Assembly (NCBI RefSeq): GCF_013623775.1
Contig: NZ_JABFAM010000010.1
Coordinates: 93,550-157,549 of the forward strand
Length of the DNA: 64,000 bases
Reading direction: 5' to 3'
Origin: Rufibacter sp. XAAS-G3-1
Lineage (GTDB): Bacteria > Bacteroidota > Bacteroidia > Cytophagales > Hymenobacteraceae
Position 1 is the stretch's first letter. Every line of letters begins with the position of its first letter. The translations under genes and the position numbers were made by a program. Below the pieces are notes generated by a model. The model was not told the DNA's origin, did not search any database, and was given only the letters and a program-made list of their open reading frames with translations. Below, piece by piece: positions 24,880-33,122 of the stretch.

Positions 24880-25330
24880 AGACGGTAAAGCGCCAGAACC
24901 CACCCCTACCCCCCCGAGGAGGGGAATACGCCTTTGCGTGGGATGGAAATGTGTGATCGGCAGGTGTTAACATCCCCCCTTCGCCCCCTTCAAAGGGGGA
25001 GTATCTGCTTTAGAGGGCAGAAGTACTGAATTGGCAGATATAGCTTCTGCAACTTTCCCAGTTCCAGTCTTTCCCGAGCGCGCCTCGCTTTTGGCCCTAG
25101 ACAAACATCAGCTAAGAGAGACAGACTTCTCGGGCCGAAAGGGCAGTGCGGGAGGGGAAGACGGGGCCTCGCGGCCGTGAGCGCATAGCGGAACAGATGA
25201 AACATTACAGCACTTGCACCCACGCAAAAAGCAGCCAAACCCAGGGAACAGCGTAAGGCGTGCACAAACTAATATCCAAGCACTAAGCAGCCAAGGCAAC
25301 AGCATATTCCATGCACCTTCCAATCTAAAA
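24880..25330 (+). repeat. Long dispersed structured repeat, copy 2
   Basis: The entry segment CCAGAACCCACCCCTACCC plus GAGGAGGGGAATACGCC, an inserted CCCCTTCGCCCCCTTCAAAGGGGG hairpin, then the core at about 25055-25300. The outer helix keeps pairing here through GTCTTTCCC with GGGGAAGAC (one G-U). It lies between convergent genes. Confidence 0.8.
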
Positions 25331-25428
25331 ATCTGACGAACATGCCCCTTCCAAGAGCTTATTCCCTTTAAAAATAAGCGAAACTACAAGCAAGAGAAAC
25401 AACCCGCATCAAGTCCTCCAAGCGCAAC

Positions 25429-27333
25429 TCACTCACTCAGTTCTCCATCCAAATCAGAGACCTGGAGCATGCGCAGCAGGGAGGTTTTTTTGTATTGGTG
25501 TTCCTGCATCCGCTTCATGATGTCGTCCAGCATGGAAATGGATTTCAGGATGTGAGGGCCTTTGTTCAGCATGACGCAGTCGGCGCGTTGGGCCATGGCG
25601 GCATCGGTGATTTCGGCGCGGGACGGACGGCCTTTTTTGGTGAGTTTCTCCAGTACCTGGGTGGCCCAGACTACCGGCAGATGGGCGGCTTCGGTGATCC
25701 AGAGGATTTCCTCCTGTACTTCGGCTAGCCGCTGCCAACCTAGTTCCACGGCCAGGTCTCCGCGCGCGATCATGATACCGGCGGGGTGTTGCCGCATTAA
25801 GGTGAGCAGCAGGTGGGGCAGATTGCTGAAAGCGGCCTTGGTTTCAATCTTGAGCATGATACCAATGTGCCCGGCCTGGTGTTCTCTCAAAGCGTGCTGC
25901 AACTCCTCCACCATCTCGGGGCGGCTCACGAAGGAAAGGTTCACCACATCGGCGTGCTGCACCACAAAGGCCAGGTCTTCGCGGTCTTTCTTGGTTAGTT
26001 TGTGCAGTTGCAGGCCACTTTCCGGCAGGTTAATGCCTTTGTCTGCGCGGAGTTTGCTTCCGGCCTCATCGGCGGCGGTGATCTTCAGGCGCAGAAAATC
26101 TGGGGTTACTTCTTCAATCACGCCTTCTATCTCGCCATCGTCAAACAAGATGGGCTCACCTTTCTTTACCCTTGTAAAAATCTCGGGCAAGGTGCAGGAG
26201 ATATGCGCGGCCTCTACTTCGTTTCCTTCTTTGTCAAAGCGGGCGGGCGCGCCCGGAATGTTTTTGCGGTGCAGAAATAACTCCTGCCCTACTTTCAGGT
26301 TCAGCGGAATGACCATGGGGGGCAAGGTGCCTATCTTCTCCTTGAACTCCTCGCCAGATTTATGGATCAGGGTCAGCTCGGTACCGGCGCTGAGATACGC
26401 CGATTTTAGAAGTTGCACCAGCACGCCGCCGCCTTTTTTCTGCAAAACGGTAAAGGTTCTTTTTCTTCGGCGGGTGTCTTTGAAGGTAATCTCGTCGCCT
26501 TTTCGCGCGTGCTTCACCCACTCGGCCGACACCCTTAACGTAAGGTCTACCCGTTCTGGGGCAGGAATATCTTTGGGGGCCAGCCACGCTTTGGCCGGAG
26601 CCAGTATTTCGCCCAGTTCATCAATCTTGGGGTGAATGGACACTACCCGGGGGCCGGGTTGGATTGATCCGGTGCGGAGTTTAGGGCCCATCAGGTCAAA
26701 CAGAATCATGCATCTGCGTCCCAGTTCCTTTTCGGCCTTTTTGATCTGCCGCACCATTTTCGCCCACACCGTTTTATCGTCATGGGCACAGTTCAGGCGG
26801 GCGCAGTTCATACCGGCTCTCATGAGATCCCGCACCATTTCGTAGTCGTCGGCCATGTCTGAGGAAAACGTAACCATGATGCGACCCTCCCGGTTGGGCG
26901 ACGGTTCTCCCAGCAAGGCGGTGATGTTGGGTTTGAGGCTGGAGAGGGCCGGAAGGAAAGGAACCACCGCTGGAGATGAGTCACTGGTATGCACCAGAAG
27001 TAATTGCAGTTGATTTTTAACCGCCGTGAGGTTGGCCACCACATTGCCTTCGGCGCGGCCCAAAGAGGAAAGCCCCAACCCAGACAAAGCTCTCTGAAGT
27101 GCCCGGATGTCCTGTTTGCGGAGGGCCAGGTAGTGCAGCAGGTTTTTGCTGCCCGCTGTAAACGCCGGATGCACCTTGCTGATCTGGGCGGCATAGGTTT
27201 TCTCCAAAGCCTGCCCCTGCTGCAAAAGTTCTTCCACCTGGTGGATGAGCTTGACCAACGTTGTTTTAGGAGGGAATTCCCCCCTTGACACGTTGCCTTC
27301 TTCACGGGCTGCGCGTAAGGAATCTTTTTTCAT
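25429..27333 (-). CDS. Pyruvate kinase family protein, N-terminal extension, no C-terminal regulatory domain
   Basis: 634 aa. Residues 1-135 are a helical extension without a known match. The kinase barrel begins at RIMVTFSSDMADDY (in place of the usual TKIVxTIGP), then NCARLNCAHDD, LFDLMGPKLRTG, an enlarged B domain (about 230-440), LSFVSRPEMVEEL, IGIMLKIETKAAF (catalytic Lys), GIMIARGDLAVELGW and VVWATQVLEKLTKKGRPSRAEI. It ends soon after, with no C-terminal alpha/beta allosteric domain. It is related to the large pyruvate-kinase-like proteins of bacteria and may be a non-glycolytic paralogue. Confidence 0.82.
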   Translation of the reverse strand: MKKDSLRAAREEGNVSRGEFPPKTTLVKLIHQVEELLQQGQALEKTYAAQISKVHPAFTAGSKNLLHYLALRKQDIRALQRALSGLGLSSLGRAEGNVVANLTAVKNQLQLLLVHTSDSSPAVVPFLPALSSLKPNITALLGEPSPNREGRIMVTFSSDMADDYEMVRDLMRAGMNCARLNCAHDDKTVWAKMVRQIKKAEKELGRRCMILFDLMGPKLRTGSIQPGPRVVSIHPKIDELGEILAPAKAWLAPKDIPAPERVDLTLRVSAEWVKHARKGDEITFKDTRRRKRTFTVLQKKGGGVLVQLLKSAYLSAGTELTLIHKSGEEFKEKIGTLPPMVIPLNLKVGQELFLHRKNIPGAPARFDKEGNEVEAAHISCTLPEIFTRVKKGEPILFDDGEIEGVIEEVTPDFLRLKITAADEAGSKLRADKGINLPESGLQLHKLTKKDREDLAFVVQHADVVNLSFVSRPEMVEELQHALREHQAGHIGIMLKIETKAAFSNLPHLLLTLMRQHPAGIMIARGDLAVELGWQRLAEVQEEILWITEAAHLPVVWATQVLEKLTKKGRPSRAEITDAAMAQRADCVMLNKGPHILKSISMLDDIMKRMQEHQYKKTSLLRMLQVSDLDGELSE

Positions 27334-27798
27334 GGTGTCTTACTTGTTCTGGTCAAACGTGACGCTCTGTTTCTGGCAATCAACTCATGTCACATACGTT
27401 TTGTTTGGCTTCTTAGCATGGGTCAATCCCTTAAATAAATGATTTCATGATGAGGCCTCCTGGTGATTCCACTCCTCTGGGCAAGACTCAGACTATGTTC
27501 ATGGTTCTGTTTTAGGCTTGTTTTCACGAAAATGATTCAAAAACAAGCTCATGCTACCACACTTGCGCCCGTGTGGTTTTAGGGCTGATTTTCCAAAAAC
27601 AGGCAAAAAACGTTTCCTCCTACAAAGGCGTTGCTTTCATAAAAAATAGCCGGGCAAGACAGAAAAGCAAGGTTTGGCAGAACTGCTATTTGACGCTTGA
27701 AACCAATTTGCCTTCCAACACCCGTTTTGAGCCTGTTTTCAGAAAAATAGCCCTTAAACGATGGTGAATTCAGCACCCCATTTCCCGGGAGAAAGCCG
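27334..27798. other. Non-coding gap before rnpB with three palindromes
   Basis: No gene is supported here. Palindrome-family hairpins lie near 27512-27546, 27574-27612 and 27723-27760, and an ACCACAC/GTGTGGT hairpin near 27554-27575. Promoter sequence for the divergent kinase should be in the first 150 nt, but no clear box was found. Confidence 0.5.
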
Positions 27799-27806
27799 TA
27801 TCTTTG
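27799..27806 (+). promoter_or_regulatory. rnpB -7 box TATCTTTG
   Basis: Matches TAnnTTTG about 8 nt before the predicted 5' end of RNase P RNA. Confidence 0.6.
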
Positions 27807-27813
27807 TAAAAAA

Positions 27814-28269
27814 TCAGTGAGCCGGCTTATCGCTGCGCCTTTGGGCGGAGAGGAAAGTCCGGGCAACGCAGAGCATCCTGCTTCCTAACGGGAAGGCACC
27901 TGGCGGGAGACGGCCAGGTGACAGCCAGTGCCACAGAAAATAACCGCCCGTTTTTAGTTGTCAGTTTTTAGTTATCAATTGTTAGAAAACTAAAAACTGA
28001 TAACTAAAAACTGACAACTAAAAACGGGTAAGGGTGAAAAGGTGCGGTAAGAGCGCACCAGCGGCTAGGCGACTAGTCCGGCTGGGTAAACCTCAGGAGT
28101 TGAAAGACCAAATAGGCTGACAGCGCCTCGCCTTAAGGGGAGGCTAAGGGCTGCTCGTCCGATGTCAGCGGGTAGGTTGATGGAGCCCCTCCGTGAGGAC
28201 GGGCCTAGATAAATGATAAGCCATCTGCCCCAGGGCGGAGGACAAAACCCGGCTTACAGGCTCATTGGT
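27814..28269 (+). ncRNA. rnpB: RNase P RNA (bacterial type A)
   Basis: Recognisable conserved blocks: GAGGAAAGTCCGGGC near the 5' end, ACAGCCAGTGCCACAGAAAATA, GGTAAGGGTGAAAAGGTGCGGTAAGAGCGCACC, GGCTAGGCGACTAG-type region, and a 3' AGATAAATGATAAGCCATC...ACAAAACCCGGCTTACAGG. The P1 helix forms from GTGAGCC and GGCTCAT. A T-run follows at 28269. The P12 position (27947-28028) holds an 82-nt hairpin with a 31-bp perfect stem, larger than usual. It matures tRNA 5' ends with RnpA. Confidence 0.96.
27947..28028 (+). repeat. 31-bp perfect hairpin inside RNase P RNA (P12)
   Basis: Arms begin CCCGTTTTTAGTTGTCAG and contain two tandem TTTTTAGTT(G/A)TCA units, with a 20-nt loop. The AT-rich repeat wording differs from the rest of the gene and looks like an inserted element tolerated in P12. 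Confidence 0.85.
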
Positions 28270-28315
28270 TTTTTTTTATTTTTCCCTTCCTTTTTTTTTG
28301 CCAATCTTCTTTGGG

Positions 28316-28480
28316 GCCTGTTTAAACTTTGTCTTTCGTGCTGCAAACGACCATAGAGAGAACCTGCGTTCGCACTTTTATCGCCTTCGCAGCGCTGCCA
28401 CGAAGCTCAAAAACCAATCTGCAGAACCTCACTCTTGCCACTTTCGCTTACGACCCCGTGACGGCCATCGCCCGAACCGT
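28316..28480 (+). mobile_element. Diverged MITE-like copy
   Basis: CTGTTTAAACTTTGTCTTTC, CAAACGACCATAGAGAGAACCTGCG and GCAGAACCT follow the order of copy A with many substitutions and no intact right end. It adjoins rnpB and runs into a short frame ending ARTVEINIWQLLGEKD..., a possible gene-end remnant of unknown origin. Confidence 0.55.
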
Positions 28481-28573
28481 TGAGATCAACATCTGGCAAT
28501 TGCTGGGCGAAAAAGATGTACCGGCGCCTCTGCCTTACAACGGCTTTTAATATTTTCTAGCAACATTACCTTA

Positions 28574-28733
28574 GAGCTTGTTTAAATTTGAGGTTTGCTG
28601 GCGAAAATGACCAGAGAAAGGTTCTGCGGAAGCGTTTTTTGAGCAGCGTAGCAGCGCTACGGTGCGAGAAAAAGGTGAACGCAGGTTCTTTTTATGGTCG
28701 TTTGCAGCGCAAAGATGAAATTTAAACAAGCTC
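28574..28733 (-). mobile_element. MITE-like element, copy B
   Basis: 160 bp, inverted relative to copy A at 35-194 and almost identical where compared. Same 16-bp terminal repeats and TTA on both flanks. It ends 13 nt before the carbonic anhydrase start, so it may have brought or removed promoter sequence. Confidence 0.75.
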
Positions 28734-28746
28734 TTATTCCTTACCC

Positions 28747-29373
28747 ATGCACACCCAATCAAAGGAAACCCAGCGCCAATTAACCCCAGACTTGGCCTTC
28801 CAACTTCTGAAAGAAGGAAATGCCCGTTTCATCAACAACTTAAAGTCTCACCGTAACCTGCTGCAACAGGTCAATGAAACAAAAGAAGGCCAGTTCCCCT
28901 TCGCCACCATTCTGAGTTGCATGGACTCCAGAACCTCGGCCGAACTGATCTTTGACCAGGGCCTGGGCGATATCTTCAGCATCCGGATTGCCGGCAACGT
29001 CCTGAACGAAGACATTTTGGGCAGCATGGAATACGCCACCCAGCTAGTGGGCACCAAAATTGTACTGGTGCTAGGCCACACCCGCTGCGGGGCAATCATG
29101 GGCGCGTGCGACCAAGTGGAACTAGGCTACCTGACGGGGCTGTTAAATAAAATAAAACCGGCCATTGCCAGTGAGAAAGCAACAACCCAGAACCGAACCA
29201 GCCAGAATCTTTCCTTTGTGAGTAATGTTACCGAGATGAACGTGCATTTAACGCTGGAGCGAATCAGGACGGAAAGCCCCATCATCTCTGCCTTAGAAAC
29301 CCGGGGAGTGATAAAGGTTGTAGGCGGAATTTATGACGTGGAAACCGGTTTGGTGCAGTTTTTTGAGAAATAG
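28747..29373 (+). CDS. Beta-class carbonic anhydrase
   Basis: A 208-aa zinc enzyme interconverting CO2 and bicarbonate. The zinc ligands and dyad are C58, D60, R62 in SCMDSRTSAE and H111, C114 in LGHTRCGAIMGAC. IRIAGNVLNEDILGSMEYA is typical of the family. It is probably cytoplasmic, with no signal peptide. The MITE copy directly upstream raises the question of where its promoter is. Confidence 0.95.
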   Translation: MHTQSKETQRQLTPDLAFQLLKEGNARFINNLKSHRNLLQQVNETKEGQFPFATILSCMDSRTSAELIFDQGLGDIFSIRIAGNVLNEDILGSMEYATQLVGTKIVLVLGHTRCGAIMGACDQVELGYLTGLLNKIKPAIASEKATTQNRTSQNLSFVSNVTEMNVHLTLERIRTESPIISALETRGVIKVVGGIYDVETGLVQFFEK

Positions 29374-29441
29374 GCGCTAAACCGGCGGCTAATCTGTTGC
29401 GCTTTGGGATTCCGGGTAAACAGTTCAATCAAACCATAAGA

Positions 29442-30083
29442 ATGAAGAGACCTACATTATTTTTGCTGTTGCTATGGCTTGGTCTGGGCGACAGCCCCGG
29501 TGCGTTGGCGCAGGAAAACTGGGAATTGCAGAAAAACCAGGATGGCATTGCGGTGTACACAAAGCAACTGGAGAACGCATCTGTGAAGCAAATCAAAGTG
29601 GTGTGTGAACTGCCGGGCACTACCGCCAATTTGGTGAACCTACTCAAGAATGTGGAGCACCATTCAGATTGGGTATACCTGAACCGGAAAACGACGCTTC
29701 TGAAACGGAAGAGCGAAAACGCCCTCATCTACTACACCGAAGCAGACATGCCCTGGCCACTTGACGACCGCGACCTGGTGGTAGAAGCCACCTTCTCTCC
29801 CATCACCAAAAACAACACGGCCCGGGTAGAAGTAAGAAGTTTATCCGGTTTCCTGCCCGTTAAGAAAGGCTTCGTGCGGATTCCTTCTTCCCTGGCCACC
29901 TGGGAGATAACCCAACTACCCGGAAACAAAATCAAGGTGGAATACCTGTTCACGGTAAACCCGGGTGGTTCTGTACCCGCCTGGCTCGTGAATGCCACCG
30001 TAGCCGTAGGCCCCCATAAAACCTTCCAGAATCTACGAGGCATATTGGCCAAAATGGCGAAAGAACAGGCTAAGCAACTCTAG
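29442..30083 (+). CDS. START-domain secreted protein
   Basis: ATG 29442 (213 aa) begins a signal peptide ending GALAQ; the frame from 29397 adds residues with no signal character. The mature part ENWELQKNQDGIAVYTK...HHSDWVYLNRKTTLLK...YYTEADMPWPLDDRDLVVEA...VNPGGSVPAWLVNA follows the START/SRPBCC lipid-binding fold. It should act in the periplasm, perhaps binding a hydrophobic ligand. It follows carbonic anhydrase by 68 nt but has no evident functional link. Confidence 0.85.
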   Translation: MKRPTLFLLLLWLGLGDSPGALAQENWELQKNQDGIAVYTKQLENASVKQIKVVCELPGTTANLVNLLKNVEHHSDWVYLNRKTTLLKRKSENALIYYTEADMPWPLDDRDLVVEATFSPITKNNTARVEVRSLSGFLPVKKGFVRIPSSLATWEITQLPGNKIKVEYLFTVNPGGSVPAWLVNATVAVGPHKTFQNLRGILAKMAKEQAKQL

Positions 30084-30197
30084 ACTACAACTCTGGTTTC
30101 AAGCCAATTCCTCTAAAAGAGCCTCTAAATGGCTTCCGCTCACTTCCATTCTGAAGAAAGGAAATTTAAATCACCCCTGAATGATTGGTGTATCTTA

Positions 30198-30660
30198 GAA
30201 GGAGACGAGTGGGGAACCAGAACCCACCCCTCCCAGAAACTAATCTTGTAAGGAAACTTTAGCTAACGGCACAATTTGGGATTTATCAATCCGAAAGAGC
30301 TGGAAGGATAAATCCGCGCCATAGAGGGGAAAGTAGAACCCACCCCTACCCTCCTAGGAGGGGAATACGCCTTTGCAGGGAATACAGGTAATCCAACCAG
30401 TAACCGCTACTACATTTACTACTTTCCCCATTTCCAGTCTTCCCCGAGCGCGCCTCGCTTTTGGCCATAGATAGGCAAAACTAAGAGAGACAGACTTCTC
30501 AGGCCGAAAGGGCAGTGCGAGAGGGGAAGACGGGGCCCCGCGGCCGTGAGCGCTTACCGCCAAAGCTGGAACAATACAGCACTTGCACCCACGAAACGAA
30601 CAGAGTAGCCAAGGGAACAGCAAAGGCGTGCACCTACTCATATCCACGCAAAAACAGCTA
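30198..30660 (+). repeat. Long dispersed structured repeat, copy 3
   Basis: Two entry segments (CCAGAACCCACCCC near 30220 and GAACCCACCCCTACCC near 30337), a half-arm of the GGATTTACTTCC hairpin near 30305, then the core at about 30425-30650 with GTCTTCCCC/GGGGAAGAC. Unlike copies 1, 2 and 4 it lies between genes in the same direction. Confidence 0.78.
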
Positions 30661-30852
30661 AGGGAACACCGTGAGGCATGCACCTACCATTACTCTAAAG
30701 CCCAGTTCTAAACGCAGAAATGAACCAGTAGGGGTATTAGTCCCAGATAGGCAAAACAAGCCCATTCTTCCAAACAACTGTTTGCTTATACTTTATTTTT
30801 ATCAAACTAACAAGCGTTTTATTGCTATTTTTCAAAAATTTATTCCAAAAAA

Positions 30853-30884
30853 TTTGGAAGTAAATAGAGCAGCCCGTATGTTTG
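30853..30884 (+). promoter_or_regulatory. phe operon promoter
   Basis: TTTG (30853-30856), 20 nt, TATGTTTG (30877-30884): a full Bacteroidota promoter. It places the transcript start a few nt later, so the leader peptide should start at ATG 30905, not at the ATG inside the -7 box. Confidence 0.75.
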
Positions 30885-30904
30885 AGCATCCTTACAGCAA
30901 GACA

Positions 30905-30973
30905 ATGATTCAGCGTAATTCTTACTTTTATGGTTTTTACTTTTTTGGACTCCAGCCGGGGCTCAACAGGTAA
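30905..30973 (+). CDS. pheL: Phe/Tyr leader peptide of the pheA operon
   Basis: A 22-codon frame with the stretch SYFYGFYFF (seven of nine residues Phe or Tyr) and a stop just before a terminator. The codons for Gln-Pro-Gly-Leu contain CGGGGCTC (30957-30964), an exact complement of GAGCCCCG in the terminator 5' arm, so stalling at Phe or Tyr codons should cause antitermination. This is classical attenuation by aromatic amino acid supply. Confidence 0.85.
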   Translation: MIQRNSYFYGFYFFGLQPGLNR

Positions 30974-31008
30974 GACTTTGCGTTAAAAAACAATAAGAAA
31001 ACCCTCAG

Positions 31009-31034
31009 AGCCCCGCCGAAAGCGGGGCTTTTTT
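31009..31034 (+). terminator. phe attenuator terminator
   Basis: AGCCCCGC, loop CGAAA, GCGGGGCT and a run of T, ending 4 nt before pheA. Its 5' arm is shared with the antiterminator pairing to 30957-30964. Confidence 0.88.
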
Positions 31035-31038
31035 CGTT

Positions 31039-31932
31039 ATGAACAGAGCCCTAAAAATCGCCATTCAGGGAGGCCCCGCGTCTTTCCATGAAACTGCCGC
31101 CAAACAACTGTTTCCGGCTTCTTCCATCAGTACGCTCTCCTGCGCATCCTTCCCAGAGTTGTGCGAGGCGCTGGAATCTGGCTTGGTAGACTTCGCGGTC
31201 ATGGCCGTGCAGAATTCCCTGGCCGGGCCATTGTTGCCCAACTATGGCCTCATGAACCAGCACGGACTCTCCATTACGGCGGAGCGTTGGCTGCTGCTAG
31301 ACCAAACCCTCATGGCCTTGCCGGGCCAAAAGCTGGAAGACATTCAGGAGATCTGGTCGCACCCTATTGCCCTGCTGCAGTGCTGTGATTACATTGAAAG
31401 CCACCCCGGCGTAAAAACCAGAGAGACAGCAGACACCGCAGACACCGCCCGTCTGTTAAAGGAAGGCCAGATCAAGGGAGTTGCCGCCATTGCCAGCCGC
31501 AAAGCCGCCGAACTGTATGGCTTGGAGGTGTTGCATGACAACGTGGCCAATGCCGAGGAGAACTACACCCGTTTCGTGGTGCTTTCGCGGGAGAAAACCA
31601 CCAAGGCGGCCAATAAAGCGACCTTGCTTCTACCCTATCCGGTGGTGAGGTTCTCGCTGGAAAACGTGCTGGAGAAATTAGACCAGGAGCTTCTGGAATT
31701 GACCATGCTGCAGCCGCTTCCTTCTAGTAACCCGGGCCAGCCCGCACAATGGGTGCTGGAACTGGAAGGCGAGCAGGCCGCCTGCATCACCCAGGCCTTA
31801 GCTGCGCTAAGGACGGTGGCCCCCAAGCACACGGTATTGGGTTTGTACCCTAAAGCCGAGGCTCCGCTGCCGCAAGACCGTTTGGCCGGTTGCCTGTCCT
31901 CTATTCTGACCGCTAAGTCTGAATTGGTATGA
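31039..31932 (+). CDS. pheA: Prephenate dehydratase
   Basis: A 297-aa enzyme converting prephenate to phenylpyruvate. KIAIQGGPASFHETAA, VMAVQNSLAGPLLPNYGL and the catalytic NYTRFVVLSRE motif are present. A C-terminal ACT-like region follows, but the usual ESRP Phe-binding motif is not clear (KPNxxxxESR is replaced by YPVVRFSLENVLE), so feedback inhibition may differ. It has no chorismate mutase domain; that is supplied by the third gene. Its stop overlaps the next start as ATGA. Confidence 0.92.
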   Translation: MNRALKIAIQGGPASFHETAAKQLFPASSISTLSCASFPELCEALESGLVDFAVMAVQNSLAGPLLPNYGLMNQHGLSITAERWLLLDQTLMALPGQKLEDIQEIWSHPIALLQCCDYIESHPGVKTRETADTADTARLLKEGQIKGVAAIASRKAAELYGLEVLHDNVANAEENYTRFVVLSREKTTKAANKATLLLPYPVVRFSLENVLEKLDQELLELTMLQPLPSSNPGQPAQWVLELEGEQAACITQALAALRTVAPKHTVLGLYPKAEAPLPQDRLAGCLSSILTAKSELV

Positions 31933-33122
31933 TCATCTCCAGCGCCCAACGACTAGAACACGTGCAGGAGTACTACTTCTCCCGCAAACTGGCCGAAGTG
32001 AGGGCCCTCAACGCCCAGGGCCGCAACATTATCAACCTGGGCATAGGTGACCCCGACATGGCTCCTTCAGAGGAAACCATTGAGGCCTTGGTCTCCACGG
32101 GCAGAAAACCCGGTGTGCACGGCTATCAACCCTACAACTCCATCGCTCCGCTAAGAGAGGCCATTGCCAATTGGTACCAGCGCACCTACTTGGTTGAACT
32201 GAACCCCGAGCAGGAAATACTGCCGCTCATGGGCTCCAAGGAAGGTATCTTCCACGTGTCTATGGCGTTCCTGAACCCCGGCGACAAAGTGCTGGTGCCC
32301 AACCCCGGCTATCCGGCGTATGCCGCGGCCGCAAAACTGGTGGGCGCTGACCCCGTTTTTTACACCTTAAAAGAAGAAAACGGCTGGCTCCCAGATTTCC
32401 AGGAACTGGAAACGTTGCTGCAAGCCGGAAACGTAAAACTCATGTGGGTGAACTACCCGCACATGCCCACCGGCACTGAGGCTACCGCCGAAGTATTAGC
32501 GCAACTGGTGCAACTGGCCTTGAAACACCGGTTCTTGCTGGCCAATGACAATCCCTACAGCCTGGTGCTGCCCAATGAAAAGCCTTTGAGTCTGTTTTCC
32601 CTGCCGCAAGCCAAAGAGTGCTGCCTGGAGTTCAACTCCCTGAGCAAATCGCACAACATGGCGGGCTGGCGCGTGGGCATGGTGTTGGGCCGGCAGGACT
32701 ATCTGCAATGTGTGCTGCGCGTGAAAAGCAACCTGGATTCTGGCATGTTTCTGCCGGTGCAGCACGCGGCTATTCAGGCCTTGTCCAACCCAGACGCCTG
32801 GCATGAAGCCCGCAATAAAGTGTATGCCCAACGCCGCCAAAAAGTGTATGAACTGTTGGAGCTTTTAGGGTGTTCCTATCAAAAAAATGCGGTAGGAATG
32901 TTTGTCTGGGCCCGGGTGCCAGACCAGGTAACAGATGTAGAAGCCTATTTAGACGAGATCCTTTATGAAGCCGGGGTCTTTCTTACCCCCGGCAAAATAT
33001 TCGGGACGCAGGGGGAGCGTTATCTCAGGATCTCCCTCTGCCTGCCCCAAACCAAGATTGAAGAAGCCACAAACCGAATTACAAAACATTTAACCTCGGC
33101 CACAACCGAACTTTCCTTATGA
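31929..33122 (+). CDS. PLP-dependent aminotransferase (class I/II, aspartate/aromatic type)
   Basis: A 397-aa fold-type I aminotransferase. LGIGDPDMAPSEETIEAL, GSKEGIFH, NPGYPAYAAAAKL, NYPHMPTG (Asn that binds PLP), ANDNPYSLVL (Asp that binds the pyridine N), SLSKSHNMAGWRVG (PLP Lys) and YLRISLC (substrate Arg) are visible. In this operon it should amino-transfer phenylpyruvate or arogenate-pathway acids. ATGA overlaps at both ends imply coupled translation. Confidence 0.92.
   Translation: MIISSAQRLEHVQEYYFSRKLAEVRALNAQGRNIINLGIGDPDMAPSEETIEALVSTGRKPGVHGYQPYNSIAPLREAIANWYQRTYLVELNPEQEILPLMGSKEGIFHVSMAFLNPGDKVLVPNPGYPAYAAAAKLVGADPVFYTLKEENGWLPDFQELETLLQAGNVKLMWVNYPHMPTGTEATAEVLAQLVQLALKHRFLLANDNPYSLVLPNEKPLSLFSLPQAKECCLEFNSLSKSHNMAGWRVGMVLGRQDYLQCVLRVKSNLDSGMFLPVQHAAIQALSNPDAWHEARNKVYAQRRQKVYELLELLGCSYQKNAVGMFVWARVPDQVTDVEAYLDEILYEAGVFLTPGKIFGTQGERYLRISLCLPQTKIEEATNRITKHLTSATTELSL

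Noticed and set aside
30671..30973. 100-aa ORF spanning the phe leader
   Set aside because: Its first 80 codons cross repeat and promoter sequence; only the last 22 codons fit a leader peptide.
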